Of a stretch of DNA of 64,000 bases, positions 43,645-54,469 are shown one piece after another. Position 1 is the stretch's first letter. Each line of letters opens with the position of its first letter. A program made the translations under genes and the position numbers. The notes below the pieces were generated by a model. The model saw only the letters and a program-made list of their open reading frames with translations, made no database searches and had not been told where the DNA came from. Source of the DNA: Aradus depressus (lineage: Eukaryota; Arthropoda; Insecta; Hemiptera; Aradidae). Location: assembly GCA_963662175.1 (NCBI GenBank), contig OY759225.1:2294001-2358000 (forward strand), read 5' to 3'.

Positions 43645-44590
43645 GTTGATTGAGCTGAGTTTACGAAGCTCTTTCTTAGGCGACTCATGTATTTCGTTGT
43701 ACTCGTACTCCTCCTAAACCCCTTTACCGATCACATTGAAATTTGCCATGATGCTAGTGGACACGGTGACGATGGTTTACTAGTAAAAAAATCAGAAATC
43801 GAACATACCACGGAGGAATAATCACCGAAAACTGAAATCCCCATTGAAATCAATTGAGAGAAAAAATTCTCGCGCAAAATAGAATTTTTCTATTTCAAAT
43901 GTAAAAATCCGGGCGAAGCCCTTTTCGGTTTACCATCGGACACCACTTTTTTTGAGCCGTTTTTTTCAGTGTTCTAATGTACAAACTTCGACTTTTTTTC
44001 GATAAAAATATTCACAGCTGTTCGTTGTTGTCTACAAAAAGGCTAGAACAAATCTATTGAATTCAATTGAAATCTATTTAAAGTATTAATATATTCATAA
44101 AGAACATACAAGGTGAGAAGTTACTGATAATTATTAAAACATTAACTGAGTTTTTTATACAGATATGCCTGACTCAGCTCAATTTTTGCAAACAGCAGAA
44201 TGGTTAGGTTAGGTTTTATGAATCATGCCCGGGCTTTAACTACGAGGTCATATCGCCTACTACCAGAGCGCTCTTTCGTCACTCTGGTGGACATGAACCC
44301 GACTCTACTGTGGGAGTCCTACATTTTGCCTACCCTAAATTTTTATTCATCTAGGGCAGGGGTCTTTAACGAGTACCTGACATCGTACAGGCTCGGGACC
44401 ATCGCTTAACGTCCCATCCGAAGGACGGCGTGCTTAAGTTTATTTTACCTCCCAGATAAAATAAACTAAAGGCCTCGGTCGGGTTTCGAACCCACGATCT
44501 TGAGCTCAGAAGACAAGCACGCATTCCACTGAGCTACCGGCGCCCTCAACAGTAGAATGTATTGCACACCTAGTATATCAACAAGAAATG
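43645..44590 (+). repeat. Unclassified interspersed repeat, copy 1 (host of SINE)
   Basis: From GCTGAGTTTACGAAGCTCTT to AATGTATTGCACACCTAGTA, with the SINE at 44203-44547 inside. It matches 63367-63860 closely but has an extra 75-bp piece near 43895-43975 (TCCGGGCGAAGCCCTTTTCG). No coding seen. Confidence 0.85.
44203..44547 (-). mobile_element. tRNA-derived SINE, full length, with target duplication
   Basis: Reference copy, 345 bp. Read on the minus strand it starts GAGGGCGCCGGTAGCTCAGT (A box) and has GGGTTCGAAACCCG-like B box (here GTGGGTTCGAAACCC), spaced as in tRNA. Its body contains CTTAAGCACGCCGTCCTTCG and GAGCGCTCTGGTAGTAGGCG and it ends GCCCGGGCATGATTCATAAA then ACCTAACCTAAC. Flanks AACAGCAGAATG (44191-44202) and AACAGTAGAATG (44548-44559) are a 12-bp duplication with one change. 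The uninterrupted site is visible at about 63826 in the other copy of the host repeat. Transposed by LINE machinery by inference. Confidence 0.93.
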
Positions 44591-44599
44591 TAGTATGAT

Positions 44600-44735
44600 G
44601 AAACCGTAGTCCTTAAGGAAGTCACTTATAAATTTTCTACCAAATCGGGATAAATTGGTTTCAGAGGGAGAGCGAGTACTTAATTGATTAATTTGTGCTG
44701 GGGAAGTAAATAACCGGTGATACACGTACGACTTT
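44600..44735 (+). repeat. R-family 3' part
   Basis: CAAATCGGGATAAATTGGTT, CAGAGGGAGAGCGAGTACTT, GTGCTGGGGAAGTAAATAAC. Confidence 0.75.
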
Positions 44736-45135
44736 AGGGTTTATGAAAAACCTCCCCCCCCCTACCCACCCCTCCACTCTCTCTCTCTCTCCTCTCTCTT
44801 CTATTTTACTTTATTTTATTTATTTTTTTTAATATTTATTTTTTTCAATATAAACCTTTTCACGAGCTCCTCCCGCTGAGGATTAATGGTAGGGAAAGAA
44901 AAAATAAAATAAATTGTATTCCTGGTGTTCTCCCCTTCCCCCTCCCTCCCTGTTCCCTGACTCTCTTTATGGTAGTCCCTCATAAAAAGGGGAATATTAA
45001 ATATCTGAAACCGTAGTCGATATATGTAGGTGAGGAATCGAACAGGGAAACTGAAAAAAATAACACAAAAAACATTTTAGCTCTGTCAAAAGAAACAAGA
45101 TTGATTTAATTTTACATGCTATAATAAATCCTTTC

Positions 45136-45420
45136 GATAATTAGTTATTGTGACTCATGCCCGGGCTTTTAACATCGAGGTCATATCGCCTACTAGCAGA
45201 GCGCTCTTTTGTCGCCCTCGTGGACTTGAGCTCGACTCTACTATGGGAATGCCTATTCTAAATTTTTATTCATCTAGAGTAGGGGTTAGGGGTCTTTAAC
45301 GAGTACTTGAGATCGTACTCCGGACCTTCGGTTAACGTCTCATCCAAAGGAGGACATCATCATCTCCAGGATTAAAAACCTATGCTGGGTCTCGAACCCG
45401 CGATCTTCAGTTCAGAAGGC
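45136..45420 (-). mobile_element. SINE copy, head truncated
   Basis: GTTATTGTGACTCATGCCCG to GATCTTCAGTTCAGAAGGC; the A-box end is missing and the foldback element at 45456 starts shortly after. Confidence 0.88.
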
Positions 45421-45455
45421 ATTAGTATAAAATTGTGAATAGGTGAATATCTTAG

Positions 45456-46048
45456 AAATAAAAGACGTTGTCTTCCCACTCTTTTATTTTAGACCAGAAC
45501 CGGTTTTCGACGCAACAGCATCATCATCAGTGGTTCATCTATGATAGATAATAAAATATACCAATAATGAAAAGTATAAATAACTCTTAAAGCATCAGGG
45601 TACAGAGTAACAAGATAAAAATTATAAACTTACTTACCCCACCCACACAGCACAGCGGTTAAAGGACAACTAGCGTAGCTCTAAGGGGTGGGGACAGCTA
45701 GGTTCACTCACTCTCTCTACATACAAAACCATTCATTCTAATATATACAATAACTTAAACAAGTCTCTACAAAAAAGTAACATAATATAAAATTCACCAT
45801 ATACAGCACATGTACAGCAAAAGGAATTGTTTGTTGTCATAAAATAGAATAAATAAAATAAAATATAAATAAATAAATTTTAAAAATTTATTATCACAGA
45901 CTTGATATGCTCTAAAAATTATTTATACTTTTCATTATTTGTATATTATATTATTCTATCATAGATGAACCACTGATGATGACGCTGTTACGTCGAAAAC
46001 CGGTTCAGGTCTAAAATAAAACAGTGGGAAGACAATGTCTTTTATTTT
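45456..46048. mobile_element. Foldback element with ACCGGTTTTCGACG arms
   Basis: The left arm, AAATAAAAGACGTTGTCTTC, TAGACCAGAACCGGTTTTCG, ATCAGTGGTTCATCTATGAT, is repeated inverted on the right with a few changes (GTCGAAAACCGGTTCAGGTC). Arms are roughly 110 bp; the centre is AT-rich and non-coding. Total about 593 bp. Different from the TTGTCAAATAA family. Confidence 0.85.
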
Positions 46049-46289
46049 TATGAGAAATCTCGTCCCGCAACATCTTACCATCACATATGAGGTGAATATA
46101 TCTGTTGAATCGTGTCACTGTTATTACAACTTGTCAGATAGTTGGATCTGGGGATTTGAACCCGCGTTCTCCATTAGTTAAACTCACTGAGCTATGACGT
46201 ACAAAGAGAGATTGATGCTCTATTAGTCGTGCCGTGTGATGTGGGTCATATGCGGGCTGTGGGTGATGGTCATCATTATGTGGGCTCTT

Positions 46290-47172
46290 CCAGCTTAGCT
46301 AAGCTATACACATAGGGGAAGTTATGTAATCTGTCAGAAATTTCACACCAGAATTTCATGTTTTTGGGCCCTTGATTCCAAAATTGAAAAATGAAAACAA
46401 AATTTCCTATGTTTCTAAGTGTTAGTGTGTGAACACGAATGTATGGACAAGAAATTTTATGTGTCTATTCACAACCCCATAAGAACGACAGCTATTCAAT
46501 TTGAACCAAATCGGGCTAGGGAAAAGGGGGTGAGAGGGGGCTTAACTCGTAAGCATTCGTGCGGAGGAAGTACATTTTTTTCAATTCTCCGAATCAATGT
46601 ATCATCACGAAATTTTATATGTGAATCCAGAACCCCCTAACAAGGACCAAATTGAGTGGGGCTTAAAACAATAACTGCCGATAGAATGAATGTATCGACA
46701 CAAAATGTCATATCGTCGGCCTAAGTGCAAAGGTCTTAACTCCAAAATACGTTTTTTTACAGGAGAGCTATAAGACTGTTTCTATAGCAACTAATTACAA
46801 ATAATTTCTAATTTTTCTTTTTTCCAATTTAAATTTTGAGCTAGAAAGAATTTTTTTGGTGTTTCGACATTTTCTATGCTTGTGCAATGAACCATCAGCT
46901 GTTTGACTAAAAAAAAAACCAGGAATTAGCAAAAAGTGGAGTTACGACCTTTGCACATTAGGCCGACGATATGTGAGTTCAAAACTCTAGGACGTCTCAT
47001 CAATTGCCGATGGAGAATGGGCTGAGTTGAAAAACCTTAATAGCAGCCGATGTAATGAATGTTTTACATGTATTGAGTTTTAGGTCAAACAGTCGATTAG
47101 CTTTGGAGGGAGAGCGAAAACATAATTGATTAATTCTTGTTGGGGAAGTACAAAGCCGGTGATTCACGACTT
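46290..47172 (+). repeat. R-family copy, complete, split by a MITE
   Basis: AGCTATACACATAGGGGAAG to TTGGGGAAGTACAAAGCCGG. An inner AGGAAGTACATTTTTTTCAA at 46564 suggests an older end inside the copy. The MITE occupies 46714-46968. Confidence 0.88.
46714..46968. mobile_element. Small MITE with 4-bp ATAT target duplication
   Basis: A 255-bp insert has inverted ends CGTCGGCCTAA...TGCAAAGGTC and the complement TGCACATTAGGCCGACG. It splits an R-family module: other R copies read CATATGTGAATTC without interruption, while here the ATAT is repeated on either side (46710-46713, 46969-46972). No coding capacity. Superfamily unknown; a 2-bp AT duplication with slightly longer ends is an equally valid reading. 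Confidence 0.85.
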
Positions 47173-47454
47173 TTTTGTGTTGTTGTTCCAAACAGACAGA
47201 TAATAGGAGGAGATAGATATTAACATAGTGAAGTGTGGTGTGATGTTGAGGTTGAGGTTGCTCTGTCTCTATATAATGATAGATTCTGTTAATGCCCCCC
47301 CCCCCCAGGACTCCACTATCCTCAAATTAGGTTGGGTAATTTCACAGAGGAACCACCTTGTCTCGCCTCCACATAGGCCAACAACACCGAAAAACCTTGG
47401 CCACAAATAAAAGGTTGGAGTTGGAAGGGGGGGGAGAGAGATTAAAATTTACCA
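47173..47454. other. No recognisable feature
   Basis: Short C run at 47296; no repeat family seen before the minisatellite. Confidence 0.35.
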
Positions 47455-48256
47455 GAGCAGGGGATGGAACCAAACGGCCGGCCCTCTACGAGATTAGGGG
47501 ATGGAACCAAACGGCCGGCCCTCTACCAGAGCAGGAGATGGAACCAAACGGCCGGCCCTCTACCAGATCAGGGGATGGAACCAAACGGCCGGCCCTCTAC
47601 CAGAGCAGGGGATGGAACCAAACGGCTGACCCTCTACCAGAGCAGGGGATGGAACCAAACGGCCGGCCCTCTACCAGATCAGGGGATCGAACCAAACTGC
47701 CGGCCCTCTACCAGATCAGGGGATGGAACTAAACGGCCGGCCCTCTACCAGATCAGGGGATGGAACTAAACGGCCGGCCCTCTACCAGATCAGGGGATGG
47801 AACCAAACTGCCGGCCCTCTACCAGATCAGGGGATGGAACTAAACGGCCGGCCCTCTACCAGATCAGGGGATGGAACTAAACGACCGACCCTCTACCAGA
47901 GCAGGGGATGGAACTGGCCGGCCCTCTACCAGAGCAGGGGATGGAACTGGCCGGCCCTCTACCAGATCAGGGGATGGAACTTAACGGCCGGCCCTCCATC
48001 AGAACAGGGGATGGAACTAAACGGCCGGCCCTCTACCAGATCAGGGGATGGAACTAAACGGCCGGCCCTCTACCAGAGCAGGGGATGGAACTGGCCGGCC
48101 CTCTACCAGATCAGGGGATGGAACTTAACGGCCGGCCCTCCATCAGAACAGGGGATGGAACTAAACGGCCGGCCCTCTACCAGATCAGGAGATGGAACCA
48201 AACGGCCGGCCCTCTACCAGATCAGGGGATGGAACTAAACGACCGACCCTCTACCA
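47455..48256 (+). repeat. 37-bp minisatellite, about 21 copies
   Basis: GGGGATGGAACCAAACGGCC, then GGCCCTCTACCAGATCA. Units start at 47460, 47497 and so on; some are 33 bp (CAAA and neighbours lost, GGAACTGGCCGG). Because 37 is not a multiple of three, one frame cycles every 111 bp, giving a repetitive 171-codon open frame with no gene-like start. Confidence 0.95.
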
Positions 48257-48704
48257 CATTTTTTTTTAAGTTATCCAGTTGTTTGGGTTGTTTTATTGTT
48301 GAATTTCTAGAATTTACATAAAATGCATTGACAATATTAGCAAATAGTTGATAGACTGTTGAATTAATGTTATTGACTAGGACATGATGATAAGAGGGAG
48401 GGGGCTCAACTTGCCGAGTTGTGAGAGTCACACAACTGTTGGCTGCATTGTGGCCTACTTCTTATTGATTCTACACACCCCCACCCCCTTCTCCCCTCCA
48501 GTTATATTCCCTCGGGATCCCCCCTTCCCCCTACCCCTACCCCCTCTCCAAACAGGACCCTAAATGGATCAACACTTGACTCGTGTACCTCCCTCACCCT
48601 CTCTCTCTCTCACTCACTCACTCCTTACCTCCTTCACTACTAACCTCATCACTGACTACTAATCATGAATAGGGTTCAATCGATACAAGTGAAGTATGAA
48701 AGTT
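48257..48704. other. No gene; CT-rich simple sequence
   Basis: CTCTCTCTCTCACTCACTCA at 48601 and C-rich stretches. ATCGATACAAGTGAAGTATG at 48679 resembles the hAT-like end at 19814. Confidence 0.4.
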
Positions 48705-48738
48705 GAAGTAGTTAAAACCCCGCGCATGAGTCACCAAT
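48705..48738 (+). mobile_element. SINE 3' tip
   Basis: GAAGTAGTTAAAACCCCGCG then CATGAGTCACC, matching only the last bases of the SINE. Confidence 0.5.
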
Positions 48739-48849
48739 GTACTACTTTCCCAGCTGAAAATATTTATAATCAATTGTGTTATCAGTCTCTCAGTAAATTA
48801 TTTTCCTCTTCGGCTAATTTAGTGGTGTCTTGCTCAGTAACTGAGGGTG

Positions 48850-49060
48850 CTTGTGGAGGTAAAAAGTAAGGAGCACGCCGTCCTTCAGATGGGACGTTAA
48901 GCGATGGTCCCGATCCTGAGCGATGTCAGGTACTTCTAAAGACCCCTTCTTACTTTGGGTAACTAAACATGGGTAGGCAAAATTTAGCACTCCCACAGTT
49001 GAGCGAACATGGAAAGGGTAAAAGCATTGGATGCTTAGGTCCCTAGAAATAATTAAAAAT
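48850..49060 (+). mobile_element. SINE variant with GGATGCTTAGGTCCCTAG tail
   Basis: GAGGTAAAAAGTAAGGAGCA, CGCCGTCCTTCAGATGGGAC and GATGTCAGGTACTTCTAAAG, then the variant tail AGCATTGGATGCTTAGGTCC. Head absent. Confidence 0.8.
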
Positions 49061-49159
49061 TCCGTTTGGATACATGAGCGCATTCATGCATATACGAGTA
49101 TCTCAGGCTTTTGATAGAGCATGCGCGTAAACCCCTTCCCTTCAGTCATACTTAACGGC

Positions 49160-49330
49160 TCGGTATTTGGCTGTCGGTCAGGACTCAGCCCACCATACTG
49201 GCCGGCGTGCCTCAGGGCTCAATATTAGCACCTCTCTTATACTCCATGTACAGTTTCGACCAACAGCCACATATGCAGATGGCACCACCATTCTAGCCTC
49301 TTTCTCACACTACCCCACCATAATTGAGGT
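49160..49330 (+). pseudogene. Jockey-like reverse transcriptase fragment
   Basis: From 49201 the frame reads AGVPQGSILAPLLYSMY, RT motif B; in a shifted frame TYADGTTILASFSH follows, motif C with YADD changed to YADG. A SINE truncation begins at 49345. It cannot encode an active enzyme. Confidence 0.8.
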
Positions 49331-49344
49331 ATGGTGTAAATCTT

Positions 49345-49512
49345 GGTGCTTGCCTATTGAGTTCAAGATCGCGGGTTCGAAACCCAGGCAATACCCTTAA
49401 GTTTTTTTTATCTGGGAGGTAAAATCACGAATCAATCAATCAGGTATTCATGTTGTCATGGTATGACCTCGTAGTTAAAGCCCGGGCATGAGTCACAATA
49501 ACTAACTATATC
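49345..49512 (+). mobile_element. SINE copy with large internal deletion
   Basis: Head from TGGTGCTTGCCTATTGAGTT and B box GGGTTCGAAACCCAGG to TATCTGGGAGGTAAAAT, then straight to TATGACCTCGTAGTTAAAGC and the 3' end. Confidence 0.85.
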
Positions 49513-49589
49513 ATTATTAAAATTTTCTAATTAAACTTTCTAGTTTTTGAAAAGTTTCATAATAAGGTAACCCCCCCTCCTCCAACTAA

Positions 49590-49700
49590 TTAGTTGATAG
49601 CTGTTTTATATAAAAGAAGGGGTGACTCAGGGATATGTACTAGGTCCTCTACTGTGCACACTTTATGTATTGGGGGCCCGAGTTATGATGTTTGTCGTAA
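49590..49700 (+). pseudogene. Second reverse transcriptase fragment
   Basis: One frame gives GVTQGYVLGPLLCTLYVL, a diverged RT motif B (usually GVPQGSVLGPLLF-LY). It is not continuous with the fragment at 49201, which has its own motif B, so it comes from a different insertion. Confidence 0.6.
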
Positions 49701-49989
49701 ACTATTTTATAGCTCTATGGTTCAGTCCGAGTTCTATACAAAACTTTGTCTCATCTCAACTTTCAGACTCCAATTTTATATGTGACTATATCTAGTACAT
49801 CATTTATCGTTTAAAAATTCTTCCAATGTTCAGCCCATTCAATCCTTGCAATCCAAAATCCTTCTTGCAGTAGCCAATGTTCCTTATTACATTATAATAT
49901 TCCATTAGTCACCAAATTAGCTTTATCCAGCTACAAAAAATTATTTTCCTACTTTAGTATCCACATTAATCCTTTAGTCTGTGCCCTTC

Positions 49990-50165
49990 CTTTTGCCACA
50001 CATCCCGAACGCCGCCTTAAGCGCCATTGGCCTAGAGACCTCAGATCAGTCAGTCAGAGTCCTTAGGGGTGGTTTCTCCCCTCTTGCCATTTTCCTCCCT
50101 TAGCTCATTTGCTTGATGTATATATTCTTTATTCACTTGTAAATATCTCTTTGTAAATGATTTTA
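49990..50165 (+). repeat. LINE 3' end
   Basis: CCGAACGCCGCCTTAAGCGC and ATTGGCCTAGAGACCTCAG encode ERRLKRHWPRDL, the usual last residues of a non-LTR ORF2. A related tail is at 22000-22200. A T-rich untranslated part with TTCACTTGTAAATAT follows. Confidence 0.6.
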
Positions 50166-50227
50166 AATCAAGGGAATATTGCTTTTTAATTTCAATTTTA
50201 AGAATAATACCGGTTCCATACCTGACT

Positions 50228-50378
50228 TAGTTATTGTGACATGCCCGGGGTTTTACTACGAGGTCATATCGCCTACTACGAGCGCTCTTACGTCGATCTG
50301 GAGGTGACCTACATTTTGCCTGCCCTGATCTATTCATCTAGGATTCATCGCTTAAGGTCCCATCCGATGGGCGGCAAT
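50228..50378 (-). mobile_element. SINE copy, partial
   Basis: TAGTTATTGTGACATGCCCG, CTACTACGAGCGCTCTTACG and CTTAAGGTCCCATCCGATGG; broken at GGGCGGCAATAAACCC, where an R module starts. Confidence 0.8.
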
Positions 50379-50381
50379 AAA

Positions 50382-50672
50382 CCCGGTAGAATGAATGTAT
50401 CGACAAGAAATTTTGTATATGTATTTAGAACCCCATAAGGATGACACCTATTGATTTTCCGCTAAATCGGCCAAAGAGAAGGGTGAGATTAGGGGGAAGG
50501 CTTAACACAAAAACTCTAATAACTGCCGATGTAATGAATGTATGGAAACTAAATTTTAATGTAAATCAACTATTGATTTTTAGCCTTAACGATCGATTGT
50601 TTTTTTGAGGAAGAGCGAAAACTTAGTTTGATTATTCGTGCTGGGGAAGTACATTGCCGGTGATTAATTTTT
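50382..50672 (+). repeat. R-family 3' half
   Basis: TAGAATGAATGTATCGACAA through two modules to CTGGGGAAGTACATTGCCGG and TGATTAA. Confidence 0.88.
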
Positions 50673-50988
50673 TTTTTATTCATAAATGTGTTATTGCCCA
50701 ACTGAAGTGTGTTAAGAAAAATGTAGAGTAGTATTTAGGGGTGAGTATTGATTGGGAAGAGACGAAAGAGAGAGGTGGAACGTAAGGGGTGGTTAGTCAA
50801 TCATGAAAACTTTATATATCTGTGCCGCCCCCAGCCCCCAGGCCCAGCCATGGTAGGGTTCCATGTGGCAGCGTGGCCAGAATATAGGGTGATATGTAGA
50901 CCGAACGGACAATCAGTTGGGTCACGTGACATTCTCTAGAGCTTTCTTCCCCAATTTTAATTCAAAAAATAAGTAAGTAATAAAGTTG

Positions 50989-51081
50989 TTGGTGAATCAC
51001 CGGCAAAGTACTTCCCCATATCGAATTATTTAATAGGCTTTTCGCTGTCTACATTTTCTGTCAATATATTCATTACATGAA
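50989..51081 (-). repeat. R-family 3' end
   Basis: GTGAATCACCGGCAAAGTAC, TTCCCCATATCGAATTATT, then CATTACATGAACAGTTGTT where a SINE inserted. Confidence 0.8.
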
Positions 51082-51411
51082 CAGTTGTTGAGGGCGCTGG
51101 TAGCTCAGTGGTATACGTTCTTGACTTCTGTCTGAGCTCAAGAACGTGGGTTCGTAACCCGACCGAGGCCCTTAGTTTACTTTATCTGGGAGATAAAATA
51201 AACTTAAGCACGCCGTCCTTCGGATGGGACGTTGAATGATGTTCTCATGCCTGTGCGATGTCAGGTACTCGTTAGAGACTCCTATCCTAGGTGAATAAAA
51301 ATTTAGGGTGGGCAAAATTTAGGACTTCCAAAGTAGAGTCGGGCTCATGTCCACCAGAGTGACGAAAAAGCGCGCTAGTAGTAGTTAAAGCCCGGGCATG
51401 AGTCATAACTA
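51082..51411 (+). mobile_element. SINE copy, full length, inside an R-family copy
   Basis: GAGGGCGCTGGTAGCTCAGT to GCCCGGGCATGAGTCATAAC. Left flank CATGAACAGTTGTT is an R module, so it landed in that repeat. Confidence 0.92.
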
Positions 51412-51673
51412 CTCTAAAACTCTAAAATTTTAAGTAGGAGTATAATGCAAATGAAGTGAGTTAGGTTCCTTATTAATGACAATAATGCATTATTACGAAT
51501 GTATGCAATTTGTTTTTTAACACCGTTATAGAGACATGGCTAAATATGCATTGTACTCAAGGCCAATATGAAAGTGCATTTATCAGTCAGCTGTTGATTT
51601 TTAATGTCTGAATACATTTCTGCGATCTGTGTCGTTTCCTACGTAGTGGAAAAAATAAAAAAAAAATATTTTT

Positions 51674-51989
51674 AGGGCGCCAGTAGCTCAGTGGTATGCG
51701 TGTTTGTCTTCTGAGCTCAAGATCGTGGGTTCGAAACCCGGCCGAGGCTCTTAGTTTATTGTGTCTGGGAGGTAAACTTCGGATAGGATGTTAAGCGATG
51801 GTCCTGAGCCTGTACGATGTTAGATACTTGTTAAAGACTCCTCCTACCCTAGGTGTATAAATATGTAGGGTAGAAAAAATTTAGAACTCCCATAGTAGAG
51901 TCGTGCCCATGTCCACCAGAGTGACGAAAGAACAGTCTGGTAGTAGGCGATATGACCTTAAAGTCTGGGTATGAGTCACAATAACTAAA
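51674..51989 (+). mobile_element. SINE copy, nearly complete
   Basis: AGGGCGCCAGTAGCTCAGTG to GGTATGAGTCACAATAACTA, with a deletion around 51775 that removes CACGCCGTCC. Confidence 0.92.
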
Positions 51990-52009
51990 TAGTGGAATGC
52001 TAATAAAAA

Positions 52010-52125
52010 CAAAGAACTATATTGATTTTTAGCTCAAAAAATCGTTTTAGTTTGGAGGGAGAGCAAAAACGTATTTGATTGTTTCGAGCTCGGGAAGTAC
52101 ATTTCTGGTGATTCAACCGACGATT
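52010..52125 (+). repeat. R-family 3' end
   Basis: TATATTGATTTTTAGCTCAA, TTTGGAGGGAGAGCAAAAAC, CTCGGGAAGTACATTTCTGG. Confidence 0.8.
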
Positions 52126-53279
52126 TTTTCATATTTCTTTTATATTTTAGTAAGAAAAAAAAAAGTTACTTTAAGGGAAGGAAGGTCAGGAGAAGTGAGA
52201 CTTTCTGTTGAACAATTTTCTAAAACTGCGTTACGTTATTTACGGATATTCAGCTCCTTAGTATTAGTAGTAAATAACGGATAATAAAATGTATTGATAT
52301 TCAGAGTCTAATAAAGACTTCCATTGTGGTCGTATTGCCATTTTAGTTGAAGATTAAATATAAGAAAACAAACATTAGACTGTTAAATTAGAAATGTTAA
52401 TAAATGTTTAATAATAATTAAAACAAAAATAATAAATAATTAAATGAAATTACCACATTTTCTGTAGAAATTATATCTCTGGTCTTTTACTAAATTTTTT
52501 CTTCTACAGTAGTTTCCGAAAAGGGCCCCAAAAATTCAAGACATGCACTTTTGAAGAAAGTGGGCGTAATTAAAAAAAAAATTCATTTAACCAACTTTTC
52601 ATTTGGATTTTAAAGAGATGCCATATTGTTTTTCTAAATTTTTGCGAAAATGCGAAAAATCCAATCCAAAGGTATCAATTATTTTACTGGGTTAACAGGG
52701 AAAATGAATAGCATAGAATACGATAACAAATAATTGGGTTTATTTACTTAAATCTACATTATAAAATTAAAAACTAAGACTAGGATCATAAATAATTAAT
52801 TTTTATAATATTAATCATTTGAATGTGTATAATTTTATACATCACAATATATATGAGAAGGATAAGAAGACTGTTTGTTTATTGATACTTAACTGTCTAC
52901 ATTGTACTCAAGTTTTGTTGAGTGTCTCACTGGAGAGCATTTCTTAAAGATAACAACAAATTAAAGTTTAAATGAATAACCACTGTTATCAATATCCTGT
53001 GTAGTGAAGATAAAATGGCAACTGTTGTTCCTGTTATGTCAGAGTAGGGGGGCCTCTTGGTTCTGTATAAATGAACTAATGTTCATATAGAATCCGGTCC
53101 ATGAGACCCACTCAAGCCATCAGCAATGTTCATATAGAATCCGCTCCTTAAATTATTATGTATTTATATCGATATATCGTGTTTCTTGAGAATATGGTGG
53201 TAGTTTCTTACCAACTCAGTGAGCCTATATAAAATATATATATATAGAAATATAAAATATTTATAATTATAAAACGTCG
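52126..53279. other. AT-rich, no gene
   Basis: ATGTTCATATAGAATCCG occurs twice (53071, 53128), a short direct duplication. The remainder has no recognisable feature. Confidence 0.4.
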
Positions 53280-53350
53280 TCGGTAAATCACACCGGCAAT
53301 GTACTTCACCACAACGATTTTGAACGTTTGGGCTAAAAATGAATTGTTGA
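53280..53350 (-). repeat. R-family 3' end inside hAT relic
   Basis: CACCGGCAATGTACTTCACC, ACAACGATTTTGAACGTTTG and GGCTAAAAATGAA. Confidence 0.75.
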
Positions 53351-53374
53351 ATTGCATAGTGGCTAGTACTAGTA

Positions 53375-53466
53375 CTATTTCTGATATAGCTTTTCATACG
53401 TCTAAGAGTTGAGAAAGATCGTTCACTTGTTACTATAGAAACTGGAAATGTATCTCCAATTTTCAT
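53375..53466 (-). pseudogene. hAT transposase C-terminal dimerisation fragment
   Basis: The minus strand reads FPVSIVTSERSFSTLRRMKS then YIRNS, the hallmark ERSFS-LRR-K-Y-RN block of the hAT dimerisation domain (ZMYM-like elements). The open frame then continues into an R-family end inserted at about 53280-53350, so only about 30 residues are hAT. Confidence 0.8.
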
Positions 53467-53576
53467 AAACCTGTGAATTGTTGGGAAAATGTTTTATGTC
53501 AATAAATTATTCCGTGCAAGTAGAAATAGTTTTATTATTTACAAAAAGGACAATTTTTTGTTAAATTTCGGGGGGA

Positions 53577-53625
53577 TTAATTCCCCCATATCCCCCCCCC
53601 TCCCCCCCGGTACGCCCCTGGGTTG
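53577..53625 (-). mobile_element. hAT terminus with C/G homopolymer
   Basis: Read on the minus strand it begins CCAGGGGCGTACCGG and then runs of G, matching the CAGGGGCGTA ends of hAT elements. It lies only about 110 bp from the transposase fragment, so most of the element has been deleted. Confidence 0.55.
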
Positions 53626-53919
53626 GGAGGTAATATAAATGCACCCATTGTATTAGGCATTTGATATTCATGTAGCTTCTAATATTTATTTATCTAATAT
53701 ATATGTTTGTATTCTAAGATTTAATATTGGTTGATCCATATAATTTATAAGCTATTGCACCAAATTGTATGACCTATCCAATGACCATGTTATGGTTTAA
53801 CATAAATACATTTTTGTTATTTTTATATTTCGATGGTTGACTGATATAACTTTCTTTAAGTCAATTTCTCACGGTTTTAAGAAAATACATTACATTTTAA
53901 AGTGAAATGAGAAGTCATG

Positions 53920-54330
53920 CAGAGAAAGAATCACATGCAGATAGTGGAAGATGTTCCTGGATGTTTTGGGATGGGATCCTGAACCTACTACAGGAGCGAG
54001 CTTCAGTAACTAACATCATCACAGGATACGGTCCGTTCAATAGATAGAAAGGAGTAAAGGACACCCTGCTATGAGAGATGTGGAGAAGAAGGCGAGACGG
54101 CAACACATCTTGGGTAGATATACCTGGGATATGCTCATAGAGAACTTGGTATCTTGGGATCCATGTGAGACAAGATGACATGACCAGGTTAGGGGTCATA
54201 ACATTCCTAGATGCACGCACCAGCCCCAGACAACTCGTAGGGTATTTCAAGGACGGCCTAACGTAGGATATAGGCTTTGTGACACCTCAACATTCTGGGG
54301 TGTGCTCTCCTTTGATAATCACAGGTGAGG
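53920..54330 (+). pseudogene. Non-LTR retrotransposon C-terminal fragment
   Basis: Broken plus-strand frames contain CYERCGEEGETATHL, then a stretch with HRELGILGS and FLDARTSPRQLVGYF in other frames. A Cys-x2-Cys-GEE-ETA-HL block and the following leucine-rich tail are typical of the end of jockey-like ORF2. The minus-strand open frame over the same bases is a shadow. Confidence 0.6.
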
Positions 54331-54469
54331 TGGAGTGTGAGTACCAGTGTGCTTTTCTGACTGTCAATGTACCTTCTTTGTCGCGAAGAAGGCCCGAGAC
54401 TTCAAATTGACTTATAGCTTTTCAACGGTTGATAATAATTTTATAAAAGTTCACATGTAGAATCCTCGG

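Noticed and set aside
47358..48321. Overlapping 78- to 171-codon open frames rich in Gly, Arg, Pro
   Set aside because: Produced by the 37-bp minisatellite; the peptide cycles every 37 residues only because three units equal 111 bp.
53915..54250. Minus-strand 111-codon open frame as a gene
   Set aside because: It is the shadow of a plus-strand retrotransposon C-terminus, recognised by its CGEEGETATHL block in the other direction.
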